From the NCBI GenBank assembly GCA_030141605.1, contig JAQGDQ010000240.1, forward strand, positions 233,879 through 297,878: a stretch of DNA of 64,000 nucleotides, read 5' to 3'. The stretch's first letter is position 1. Every line of letters begins with the position of its first letter. This DNA comes from Tubiluchus corallicola (lineage: Eukaryota; Priapulida; Priapulimorpha; Priapulimorphida; Tubiluchidae). The position numbers were made by a program, and so were the translations under genes. Below, piece after piece: positions 1-31,200 of the stretch. Below the pieces are notes generated by a model. The model was not told the DNA's origin. It saw only the letters and a list, made by a program, of their open reading frames with translations, and did not search any database.

Positions 1-1014
1 TTGTTATATTGCAACATTTTTTGTACTATGCCAGGTGTGTAAAAGAATCATATGGTCCATTTGCAAGCAATCTGCACAAAAGACACTTATGAAACATAAT
101 GTACTTTATCTGCTTAAAAAACGTTTCTTGAATTAATAGACAGGTAGTATAAAGTACCTTTAGAATAACAAATTAAGTCTGCACAGAAATGCAAGCAAAA
201 GAGTATCCTCAGAACTGTTCTAAATCTTACAAAAGTAAACTGAGCCTGTTTGTCATATTTTTTGTACCAAAGTTAATCCTTAGCAAACTTTGGTACTACT
301 ACCATATATAGAATCGAGGGCACGTTATTGTTGTCGTCATCTCTCTCATCAACAGATGCAAACATTAATTGTTCACTAGTTGCGCAAATCTTACTTGGTT
401 TTTGCAACTATAAAATACTTGCTGGGCATCACATGAAAACATTTTTCTTTGGTAGTTAACTCATCATTTTCTTTCAGCAATATTTGGTTCTGAGTTCTTT
501 AGGAATTAGCAGTTTGAGTCACGAGTTTGTTCCAAAAAGTCCTGACAACGAAAGACATTTACTTCTAAACATGCAGGTTGCATTAAACTTACATTACATA
601 TATTGCCAATGAAGAGTGTCATCTTTTTCAAATCAACAGACAACGAAAGATATGCACTGATACACTGTTTGCTGCCACAGTTTGCAGTGCTTTGGCAGTT
701 TGAAGATTAATTGTGCCATTAATTGTGCCAGCCCCTTACATATACTAAGTACACTGGAGCAGAATACCATGTGCTTATGAAACCAGGCAATGCAACTGCA
801 CAGAACTCTTTCACTAAATCACTCTTTACTTAGCCTGAACCTCTAAGTTAAAGAATAATTCTGCTACAACATTACATGTTCTGCAACATGTGTTGAACAT
901 GGACGCTCTCGCTCTTCTGTAATGATAGAAGTTCTCCTATCTTCTAACAAACGCATATGATTAATTGAATTGTTAATGTTGAGGTAAATTTCCTTGATAT
1001 TTTTGTGTTTTTAG
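1..1014. other. 5' flank or intron 1 of RNF113A
   Basis: I find no recognisable coding sequence, RNA gene or repeat here. The first recognised RNF113A exon begins at 1015 after a pyrimidine-rich stretch ending in TTTTTAG, so this stretch is probably intron 1. The short N-terminal exon with the start codon probably lies left of the window. ATG triplets here (for example at 898) run quickly into stops. Confidence 0.5.
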
Positions 1015-5778
<4,764 letters not shown>

Positions 5779-6125
5779 AAGTCACATTTCACTGTGAACT
5801 ACGTGGTATAAGATTCTGTAAATAATTTATGCAGACGCTTTTAAATGTATGTGTTAAATGTATTTTTAGATAGATAAAAATTTGCAAAATCAAACATTTG
5901 AATATGAAGTATAGTTGTGGTATAATTCACGAATGTTTCAACAAAGAGTAGTCGTGAACAAAAGTTTCACAAACTATTCAGTTTTTTGCAAAATACACAA
6001 AAGTATATTTTGATCGCTCATGGGGCCAGTTTGCAATGTTTATTTAGCCTGTGCTAACAAGCAGTAATAGTCTAGCATAAAATGCTTATACAAATGCTTG
6101 CTATTTGCAGATGCTTTACGACCTC

Positions 6126-6131
6126 TTTATT
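6126..6131 (-). terminator. polyadenylation signal of CCDC13
   Basis: TTTATT on the plus strand is AATAAA on the minus strand, about 200 bases beyond the CCDC13 stop codon (6329-6331). A second one lies at 6039-6044. Both are inside the predicted RNF113A 3' UTR. Confidence 0.5.
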
Positions 6132-6175
6132 GACATGATATCACTTAAAAAGCATTTTGGCTTGCTTTTTGACCT

Positions 6176-6238
6176 AATAAATTCTTAGGCCTCATAATGG
6201 TACGCAAAATTGTTGTAGCTTTGTTGCCATACAATAAA
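6176..6238 (+). terminator. polyadenylation signals of RNF113A
   Basis: Two AATAAA hexamers on the plus strand (6176-6181 and 6233-6238) follow the RNF113A stop by about 400-460 bases. Either could direct 3' end formation, so the 3' UTR would run from 5779 to about 6200-6260. Confidence 0.55.
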
Positions 6239-6328
6239 TATGCTTCAACAGGGCTTTATGTAATCATTCTTTGCGGATAACAAATAACGTTTGTCAAATT
6301 ATCTCGATTAATCTAAGCTATGAGTGAG

Positions 6329-19666
<13,338 letters not shown>

Positions 19667-22248
19667 TTGTGGTTTTACTCCAATTCTAATACTAGGTTAT
19701 TTTGACAAAAAAGAATTAAACCTGAATTAACCGTAGTGACGAAAATTTATCAGGTGAATAAAAAATGCAACACTCTAGTTTCCGCACAGTTTGACTTACT
19801 TTTATAGTAAACCGACTAATTTAATATGCTCTTGAAAGAACACAGTAGCAAGGTTGATATAGGCATTGAACATTCGTTTGTTCATATTGAACATATTTAC
19901 TTTTTCCTATCTTAACAAACAACTGCATAAAACTCGTCTTTTAATTGAGAAATGTTCCCAAAAACCCGTTTGTAAAATCTTTCGTTAAACTTTAGACAGC
20001 TTTGCGAACGTGTCCGGTACTATTTGGCTATTTGCATGCTGCCCCTTTGTCATTGATTGATTGTTGTCGTGATGGTTACCATAGTTTCGCAAATAAGATT
20101 TTCAATGCTGCCATCTACTGACGAGCAAAAGAAATTCACAACAGTGAGAAATTATACGGCCAAATTATCTTTCAATAATTTAGTGAAGCTGGTCTAGTAT
20201 CGTTAGTAGATTACACAGTAAACATATAGTGACTCTAATACGTATTTGGCATTGAGTACGCCAGCTCTCACTGCACTTTTTTAGTTTACTTATGTTATCC
20301 GAAGCTATTAAATTACTTCGGTGAAGAACTAATCACATGACAAAAGAAGTATTTCCGTACATTGATTCTGACACCAATCAGAATATGACAGATGCCAACG
20401 AAAACGTCAAGACATCAGTTGATCGCAGTATAGTATCATCATCCAAAATCTTGTATACATTTAAAAAAACATGTACTACCTCTTTGTTCTAGAGATGACA
20501 CAGTCACACAGGGTAAGCGAAGACAACATTTCTAAATTGCTTCAAGGCGTTGGACATAGGTAGAGACCATACACACAACAGCAGCATGTTCCAACAAAGA
20601 ATGGGCCAAACCTTACAGAGGCAAAATGACAAAAGAATCTCTGCTGATTACAGTTCGCTTTGTCATACCAATACATCTATTGGCTTTCCTTTCTAATTCA
20701 GCTTTATGAACATTATACATGTATTTTCAAACCATTCGACACAATCATTCATAGGTTTTTAAAGCTGGATTTCCTCAGACAATTTTATCAATAATTGCTA
20801 TCATTAGGACTAAAATGCCTTCTCATACGTAACACTTCAGCTCAGCTCAGAGCACTACAACAGTTAACGGCTGCAACACGGAAAGGTGCAAAAGCCACTT
20901 AACAGACCATATTTGAACAGTATAAAGGCCAAGCTGAAACACTGCACAGAAAATCCCACACTAACCCAGCCACATCACACCAGCAAAGTAAGCAGTTTAT
21001 AATGAATCCCATAAAAACCTCATAATGAACAGTGCAATCTAAATGCATCATGAATTATAATTTAGAAAACCCATATTCTGGTGTGGTGCATTGATGCTAG
21101 ATAATCAGCTCAAGAAGCTCAGTAATAATAATAATAATAACAATAACAAGCATTTTTTTATTTTAGTATTGCTATTCATCAAGTTGAATACAATATTCAA
21201 TAAAACTTACACCTGTCTATACAATGTAATATGAAAGATTTATACTATCACAGAGCACTGCAATAATTTAGCAACAAAATGAAAAGTTAAACACACAAGT
21301 AATACAAGTCATATCAAGTTAAAACAATATAGTCTCAGACAACTTTTTCCATGGTATTTCAATAAGCTATTTGTTGTCTAAACCGCAAAACAATCTTAGT
21401 ATCATTTGTCTAGTTTTTATATCTTCGACACTGATGAATAAGTGAACTAACAGTTTATCAAAAAAAATACCAGTTAGAAGTATGAGAATTTCAAAGCCAG
21501 AGTAAATGTCACGATGTAATTTATGTTTTATGAGATATAAATATTCATGGCATTTTCAGTCAAAAACAAGCGTACCTTCTCATCATTAATTCTCTAATTT
21601 TGTTTTATGACTCCCACTTTGTACAGTCATTGTGTCATACATTTATCATAATTACAAGATTTATTCTTATAACATGGTATGTGAACACTTTCAAGACATT
21701 ACATTTTACCGTGCTGTTCATTGTCATTAAATGACTGACATAACTTTCATTAATATTTTACTTATGACCAGCACATATATTCTCACATCAATTCTGGCAT
21801 ATGTATAATTAAATAATGTGCCAAGCACAATTTTTTTTTGCCTTTTCATTTTTACATTTTTATCATAGCGTACCAGCTGTCACCTTTTTCCATCTTTTGA
21901 AAAACACAGACTTATGCAAACACAGTCACTCTTATGTAAATATGCAAATTCACACATTCTCACTTTTCTTACAGCAATCAAGAAAATGAAATCAGCACAA
22001 ATTCTAGATCTTTTTTTGCAGTTTAACTAAAAATTTAGCTTGACAGTTTAGCATACATGCACGTTATTTTATACATAAAAAGTCTACATTCAAAATTTAC
22101 ATACTCCCAAACAATAGTACGGTATTCAACAATAAACAAATATTATCGTGATATAAAAATATAAAATAGCAGGCCTTTTATTTAGTACGTGTTACAAAAC
22201 ATAATAAAATGTACTGAATATGTTGCAGCTACAATTTGCCAACTTTTA
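19667..22248. other. CCDC13 upstream region and CTSB 3' UTR/intergenic
   Basis: No gene is recognised. The region just right of 19666 should hold the CCDC13 5' UTR and promoter; GTTACC at 20075-20080 is half of an RFX X-box-like site. A short (AAT)n run lies near 21121-21145. The last hundred bases or so (to 22248) are the CTSB 3' UTR. The rest is AT-rich and featureless to my reading. Confidence 0.5.
22177..22182 (-). terminator. polyadenylation signal of CTSB
   Basis: TTTATT on the plus strand reads AATAAA on the minus strand, about 67 bases past the CTSB TAG (22249-22251). This would give a short 3' UTR. Confidence 0.5.
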
Positions 22249-25200
22249 CTAAACTTTTGGTTCACCGGCAACAATTTCACTTTCTATTCCGCATTCATCT
22301 TTGCCACGTAAAATTTTGAAAAATCCTGCAAAAACAAAACTTAGTAAAATCACCCATAAGCTCGATAAGAGGCTTAGTACAATACCTTAACAGCACAATC
22401 TACAGATCAACGTGACACTTAGCCGATTCGAGAAAAAAATATGATAAACAATGTACAAGACAAATAAACCGATTTCTGTCACCGATTTGATGATGGCCAT
22501 TTTTATTCAACTTAAGAGTCTTACAATCCTAGTGTGTAACTTAAACGTGCCTCACTTTATATTGTAACAAAGTTTACTCTATAATACCATTAGAGGCAAC
22601 TGTTCTATAAAGTTGGAAAGTCTCAGCATAATACTATAATACATTGACACTTATCTGCAGCGGTTACAGGTTATAGTTTTAGTGTTTTTTTTTAGTTGTG
22701 GCCAAAAAACTTTTGCATGTTAAAACTTTAAATGGCAGAACAATGTCAGCTAATAATCAATTGAAACAAAAATTGGAACAAAAGGTGAGTACTACAGCTT
22801 ACGCATTATAGTTAAATCTCTACCAATAACCAAAGCCGCAGGTTTTATACTATTGACAAAAGATGTCATGAGTTCATAACAACATTCCAAAAATATTATA
22901 TTACATGTATTGTTACCCTACTTATAGAATAAATTCTAAAAGTTTACCATGATCACCCCAGTCTTTGTTCCATGAATTAGCAACCAGCCAGTAAGGTGTT
23001 CCATTCTCCACACCCCAGCCCATGATTTTTATAGCATGTCCTCCCATTGCAGCACCACTTACGTGCTGGTAAACACCTATAAAAATGAATTTTATTAAGA
23101 AGATTTTATTATTCCACAATGCTAGCAATCCAGAACATACTTGCAAAAATTGAAATTTTGCAAAATCAAGCAAACATAACAACAATCTTTACCAATACAA
23201 CAGTTTGCATTAAATTTCAACATGACCTTCTCTAGTGAACAAAAAGTCTAATTCGACAAATGTGGCTCAACATCGTAAGCTCTTTCCAAAGATGTAAGGG
23301 AAATTATTTGTTAAAGTTCAATCAGTGTTTGCCAAACTACAGCTCCTCTGGGCGCACTCACACCATAATTTCTTGATGTTGAGGACTAGCTAACAGAATT
23401 ACTGACACAATATTTCAGTCCTTTATTAATATGTCAATATACTTGAATGCTTCACAGAGAAATAGCGAACAACATTTTTAAAGTCTTTCATGTAAACAGC
23501 TGCATATAATGAAAGTACAGCTTAAACCACCTGGCATGAAAAGTGAGTACTAAAACAACTATAGCTAAACATGTTGTAACTCACTAACTATGCATGTTAC
23601 ATCTAATTTTCAAGTAGGCTGCAAACTTTACAAGTGTGTTATACTAGCTGACACTCTAGTCATGTTAACGATACCGATACGTATTGATAAAATTTGTTTT
23701 CATCATTATCATATTGAATATAGCACGTATCGTTGGTTATTGGTTACCTTTATAAAATCACTTAACTTTTCTTTTTCACTTTTTTACGAAAATTATGCGA
23801 AGAGGATACAAAGAATTATTTAAAATTATAAGCTTGTCAGATGCCAAATCATTTTTTTGTACTGTCATCTGGCAAAAACAGCTATCTTAGAGACACCTTT
23901 ATACACTTTGATATTGACACCTGGTCAAATGCACTTTACCATATGTTTAGTGTCACTTCCATTCATGTGCAGCTCGCGTAGATAAATATTTTTATAGAGT
24001 AATTTGTTTATCTGTCGTAGCTTATTTATTTCTGAATCATGATGACAAACAAACTCGTGTTTCATAACTAGCAGCCAATTAAGTATACAGCACTAAACGC
24101 ACTTAATGATTTTAATTATAAATGATACTTTTCCCGTTGTCGCATAAATTGTTTAACTTCAATTTATTTTTATTGTTCGAAAATTATAAGCTTGCCAGAT
24201 GCCAAATCATTTTTTTGTACTGTCATCTGGCAAAAACAGCTATCTTTTCTCTGAACAATACTGACAAAGTATAGAGACACCTTTATACACTTTGATATTG
24301 ACACCTGGTCAAATGCACTTTACCATATGTTTAGTGTCACTTCCATTCATGTGTAGCTCGCGTAGATAAATATTTTTATAGAGTAACTTGTTTATCTGTC
24401 GTAGCTTATTTATTTCTGAATCATGATGACAAACAAACTCGTGTTTCATAACTAGCAGCCAATTGAGTATACAGCACTAAACGCACTTAATGATTTTAAT
24501 TATAAATGATACTTTTCCCGTTGTCGCATAAATTGTTTAACTTCAATTTATTTTTATTGTTCGAAATAATTTATCGTATCGTATTGTATTGTCTAAAAAT
24601 AGTTTATCAACATCGTATTGTCATACTTTATCGTTATTGTATCATCGTACTGTATGAATGGGTAGACCGTGTTGAAATGGGTCAAGCCAATCCCTAGGGA
24701 ACAGAAAACCCTTGAAGTTGAAACATTTGGAATTCAGAAGATTCAAAGGCACTGCTGTTTTATTTTATAAAGCATATGCATTTATTCATCGATTTTAAAA
24801 AGTAGTATTTTATGCTCAAAAAGATTTAAATGTCTTATAACCACTGAACACACAGAATGATTATTAAAAAAATACAAAAAAAGAAAATTATACGACACAC
24901 AGAATGATTATTAAAAAAATACAAAAAAAGAAAATTATACGGCTAATAAATTAAGGGACTAGCTTATTTGCAATTTTATACTAGGTCTAAACTGTCGGAT
25001 GTTTGTTTAACTCAAATAAAAAATCATCTGCTCATTTAAACTAGTGCAAATGCACAAAAATATGCAAAAACATGCAAAATAATAAAATAAATACAAACCA
25101 CTCTTATATGTTGGAAAATCTGCATAAACTGTGAAAGCACCTTCCACCGGACCATGTTTCATAAGTTCAGTTTGTATTTGTTCCACATCAGACGAAATAG

Positions 25201-28200
25201 AGTGAGACGATTTACCTGAAATCAGTTAGCATTATGATTAAAAGCTAATATTCAGGTAGGTCTGACAGTCATGTTAAAGCAGCCATTAGCATCCTTTTTA
25301 TACGCAATAATTAGTAAAATTATTTAGTAACTTCTGGAAACATATTTCTGTCTTTTGGCTTGCAACAGTTTAAACTAACTAGGGCCTAAACTGAAAAACA
25401 GAAAATGAATGTAAATTTGATAAAAGCTGTTTTCAATTTTGATATATCATATAAGTCCGCAAAAAGGAATTTTAATAATAACATATTTCTTAATATAATG
25501 AGAGAATTCTTATTATAAGAATTGTAATTCTTATTATAAGATAATCCAAAATAAAATGTAAATTTATATCCTTTTTTAGGAAAAATCTGCAAGAAAAGTT
25601 ATAAGGTGTTCTTTTCTGTTTAAAATCAAGTAAAAACATTTAATTTTAGAACTTTTGCAAACGCTCATAAATAGCAAACTAGCACTTGCCTGTAAGAAAT
25701 TGTGTTATGAATTAACAGAAAATTAATATTAGGACCCGGCTTTAAATGTCTAAGAGACTATAACAATACTACACGAATAATTACTAATATCCTGCAATTG
25801 CATCACTCACATGGATCTTGGCTACGAAAATTCCAAAAAACAGAAAGAATGTAATAAATCTTTAATTTCGTGCATCAAAGATGATACATAAATGTGCAAA
25901 CTATTGAGCAAACTATGAGGAATCGTTAATCGTATAATCATGCAATAATTAACTGTAGCTACCATAGTGTGTATCTTCTTTATATGTTTCCGGAAATCCT
26001 TTCTCACATTTCTGCACGCACTTTGGTGTTTTGACTATGTCTCCACATGGTGGCCGTGTTCCATTCACATGGTGCTCACACTGCGCTATGGAATATGGCC
26101 GACAACCTTGATGTGAATCATACTGGCCACCACTGACCAAACCCTCTCGTGTCCAATAGTTCCATGCACCACCAGGAAATCCACCATTACATCTGCATAA
26201 GAAAAATAAGTCTGCTGGGTGTATGTAGAGATGTTAGCAGTTAATCAACCTCAAATAAAAGCTGACCACATATTTGAGTCAAGCCAACATGCAGCTTCAA
26301 AATTTGTAATCATATGCATAAAGACAAAATCAACTTTGTTGCAAAGTGCGCAAACCTGCACTACACAAATACTACACACAAACATACAGCATTGCAGAAG
26401 CAACATTTTTTCGTTAATTGTGTGCATTTTTGCCAATGTTGACTCAAAAAGGACATACTCGATAGTCGGTATATAATAACCGAATTTAGCTGAAATAAAT
26501 AAGCATTTAAGCAACCAAGTACGTAGTTTGCAGCTGATGTAGTTGACAACTGAAAAAACAACTGAAGTCCATGGTGAATATTATTCATAATACTTACTTA
26601 CCCCATACCACATAACATGCAGCATGACAGCAAGTCTTCAGCAGATATATGGACATTGACTTTTCCACCTGATGCAATGCAATATCGATCAGACATAGCT
26701 TCTACTGCACCAAATGCCTATAAAAAATAAGCAAAATAACAATCACAGTGCCCTTTTCCAGGCCAAAATGTAATCAGTGAAAGACAGCAATAGCATATAG
26801 CTTTAATACAACCACATACGAGCAACGACACTCTAAGGATGCAAAATATGTTTTGTATTTCGATGCATGAAATGCTGCAATAAACAACATGCTAATGACC
26901 ACCAAAATTCTTCACAAGAAAAGAAGTATCACTTCGGGTAGATTTAATTATATTCAAGACATCCTAAAAGTTCATCATTTAATAAGTCATATTTAAATCC
27001 AATTTTAGGGGTGTCATTTCCCGAAACTGACGTATGACTAAAAATGACACAAGGATAGCTATTGATGGATGTGTATGCCAGTTCATGAAAAATGTTTCAT
27101 TTTTATGTCTTTATTATATTACTTTTTGAAAAATGTAAGATAGTAATACTATCATTATATTAGATAGTCACAATAGTAGTATACATTAACTGTTTGCTAT
27201 GTGGATGGTATTTTGTCTATGTTTGATCTCACAAGGTCCAGTCATTAGCACAATTACATAAAATAAATTAAGTTATTTATAGAAAAAAATTTTAAGTTAG
27301 GTCTGAAGCAAAAAAAATCTTGTCTGGAACTATATGCTACAAATCAGTCCAAAGCAAAATTACTAGACCGTATTTTTTGACATTTACAGTTGATTTGTTA
27401 AGGATATTCAGATGCCTAAGCTAAACTTGGCCTTTTTTAAGAACAAAAAACCTGATTTATGCTGCAATAAATAATACTACAAACAGTTTATAAATACAAT
27501 TTTAGTGCATAGCGTAAATAGGAAGAAAGAGGCATGTAATATTCAAAGTATTTGAAATTGTAAATCATTCTTAGAGTAAACTGACCTTTTCACTTCTAAA
27601 ACAATTTATAGCAACAGGAAATGCCACACATAACTACTTAGCTGCTCATAGTACGTTGTTAACTCTAAGAAGACCTTCTGAACATGATTAAACTCCGCTG
27701 GCTGCCCTAAAAGTATGCACGTGTGAACTGTCTTCTGATTGAAAGCTTGTACAAGCCAGCAGGGTTGTTTGTTTCTTATACGTATATAAACAAATATAAT
27801 TTGCACAATTATATATTACAGTGTACTCAGCTTAATAAATCCACCTTTCATATTCCCAAAGCTAAATAAATTCATTGAGCAGCTGGATTTATAAACCAAA
27901 GCGACATATTAAGTAGCGTTTCCTATGTTAAAACATTGAGTATTGTTTCTTCATGAGGCCAAGACTCTTAATACTCAGTAAACTGCTTGTGAAAAGTTTT
28001 TGAGTAAAGTGAAATAATTTAATAACGTTCATGTAAGTAAAGTAACTCACGTAAAATGTGTATGCTTTATCTATGATCCATTACCCTTTATATGAGATAA
28101 GCTCTTTTCTAGTTAAAATTCGGCATTCATTTATTTGAGTCATTAACGTTCTCTCGCATAAGTGTTTACAGCAAGAATTAGCGATATTAGTTTAACCCAA

Positions 28201-31200
28201 TTATGTATGAAAAACGAGTAAGCAAAACCACAAATGCATTAGACATGTGCAGTGTGGTCTGTTGATACAGTAATTTCCGCTTCATCGTAGTTGTCCGTGT
28301 ATCTTGTTCTTGAGGGTCATTAAGTGAAAAAATAACGAACTTCTAAAATGTGTTTAGAACAGTTGTGGGTGCTAGCGACATTTAGTTAACATTTGTGAAA
28401 TCTTTTTAGTTCCATCTTCTTTAACTTTGTTATACATTACAGCCAATCATATATTAGAAGCCAACTTTAGGTATAGTCACATAACTTTCAATACCTGTTC
28501 TACTTGTTCATACTTACACGTATACATGGATTATAACTTTTTCTTACTGTCGTAGTTCTCGTGAACTGACTAAATACTGTTTTGTTATCCAGGATGCCAT
28601 TTAATAACCAAATTGTAAGTTCTTTTGGATATTTTACTTGGGCGCATCCTCAACAATGATCTAGGCTCAAAATAAAATGTGGGACAATTGTGCGGTCTCA
28701 TGTCACAATCTTGTTGTCTTCCCAGCGTGCAAGATGGATTTATAAAGCGAAGTTTGGATTTAATAAATGGTGGATTGTACTAGGTGAAAGTGTCATACAA
28801 TTCCGTTCCAGCAATAGTGGCCACAATAAGTGGCTGGAAATATTATAGGGCAGTGAATTTATTAAGTGGATTTTGCTGTACATAGTTTGCACAATTACTA
28901 CATAAAAAGTACAGTACCATAAACATTTGTGCAGCCTGCATCAATATAAACTCCATGCACTGCCTGTTTTAACAATAATCATGTAGATACTAGATAACGG
29001 TACTACTAATACAGCTAGCACAAACAATTGTAAACTGGATCCTTCATGTGCACATAAAGGAAATGGGTGGATCTGATCACTATCAGCCTAAGGCGTAGTA
29101 ATGTCTTAATATGCCCCTCTTCAGGCTGCTAAACTTAATGTGCAGCCGAGTCATAAAAAACAAAAGAAAATACCAGTGGTTTTAGCGTCAGGCACATAGA
29201 ATTGTCAAATTTAATAGGAATTTTTTATTAAAAGTATAACAGATAAAAACAGTTCTTACCCAACAAGAACCACATGATCCTTGATCTCGAATTTCCTTTA
29301 GCGTGGGACAGTTAGGCCATTGCTCCCGAGGATCAAAGTTTTTTGGGATATCTTTTGGAACAACCTGGAATTTGCAAAAAAATCGAAATATAAACCGTAC
29401 CAGTAGTAAAGGTGAGACCTAGCTTGGTGGTCACCAGCATTTGACACACAATACACAAATGACTGCTATTCAATACATGAACGGAAAGAATAAAATTTTA
29501 CGTACTCAGAATGAAACAAAGGAAATTTTGAAAAACTACCGATATTACACAAAAACCAACAGTGACGAAGACTTGTATAGTGTATTAAATAGTTGATAAT
29601 AATTAAAATTACAATATTTTCTACCGACACTACTGACTGCAAAACATCATAACGGAAACGTGGTGCCAATTGGCGACTAAACAAACCGCAAGTGGAGTCT
29701 AGTGAAGACATACAGGCATAATATTCTAGAAATGAGACTGCAAAAACCAGCAACCTTTCAATAAATGCCGATGCAATAATTACGGGGAAAAGATTCAGTG
29801 TCAAATTATTAACTCACATATACAGTTTGTGGTTCTGCTTGTTAGGCATTTGTCAAGCCAATTACCCAATAAGTGAAAGATTATTAGATCTAAACTGACA
29901 CTTGTAGTATAACTATTTTTCCCAGAAAATGTAAAATAACAAGGATGCATTTGCTAATACATATAATAAAAAAATTAAAATTGCCTGGTAATCTTTTCAC
30001 AGATATTTGCAAAAATATAAAATGTAAATGTTCTTTTTTAAGAACAAGTATCTAACAACAGGTCGAAATTGTTAATAGAAAGAAACAGCTACCTAAGCCA
30101 AATACAATCAGCAGCCTACACTTGCTGATATACCAAAGTAGATGTGGATACATGTACATCCCTAAGAAAGTAGATGACACTACATGTAGATGCTGCAAGT
30201 GCAAATGTAGATTAAAGCTAGATGAAATAATATTTTAAACACAGTTACTTACAGTGTTTGGTAAGGGATGGAAGTTAAACAGTAAGTATGGCTGTCAGCC
30301 AAAAAATGCAGGGCAATTTCATGAGCCTAAATGGTGATTTGTCATGATAAGAAAAGGCATCTATACATCTGAATACGGCCCCATCTCTGCATGTTCATTT
30401 TCTCATTTTAGACGATCATGCTTGACAATGATGATGCCTTTTCTTATCATGACAAATCACCATTTAGGCTCATGAAATTGCCCTGCATTTTTTGGCTGAC
30501 AGCCATACTTACTGTTTAACTTCCATCCCTTACCAAACACTGTAAGTAACTGTGTTTAAAACATTATTTCATCTAGCTTTAATCTTAGATGCCAAATTAA
30601 GGCATGCAGTGAGCTCACTGCGCTGGCATTCATTAAATAATGCACATATAAATGCAATGCCACACTAAAGTACACAAGCGATGCAAGCTATATCTGACAC
30701 TCACAGAATGTAATTTTAGGGATGGTCGCCAACCACCTGGAATGACTCCTAGCAAACCTTTGACTTGATGAACTGTGCGGCCTTCAAAGCTACGTCCAGC
30801 CTGTAGAAAATTACAAATAAATAATAGTAAGTGGTAGTATATCATTGTCATCATAGCATTAATAACCACTGTACCATTTGCTTAATCCAACAAAATTATT
30901 GATAATCACAGAAACAAGAAAGCTAAATCGACTTGTAATAAATGCTGCTAAAAGTAAAAAACGCCAGGTAAAAACACTTAAACAACATTTAAAACTAAAC
31001 AGCACCCAATCTGTTCCTCTACAAAGGAAGTGACTGCAATCTGGATGACAATTTTCTTTTTAACAAATAATTTTACTTAGTGCCACATAACAGTCTTACT
31101 ATCAAACTTAAATGAGAACAATACAGTGTATAAATAAGAGTACATTTATGTTAAGAATCAACGTTGTTTCACAAATTTTTTTGTAAGAATTTTATAAACA

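Noticed and set aside
20112-20136. CTGACGAGCAAAAGAAA as another hammerhead core
   Set aside because: There is no stem II between CTGACGA and GAAA, so it cannot fold as a hammerhead.
23837-23880. Small GCCAGATG/CATCTGGC hairpin as a regulatory RNA or terminator
   Set aside because: An 8-bp stem with a 22-base loop in an AT-rich intron is weak, and the arm is mutated in one of the two copies.
29466-29804. 112-codon minus-strand ORF in a CTSB intron
   Set aside because: Rich in Leu/Ile/Phe as expected from AT-rich noise; no family resemblance seen; sits between two well-supported CTSB exons.
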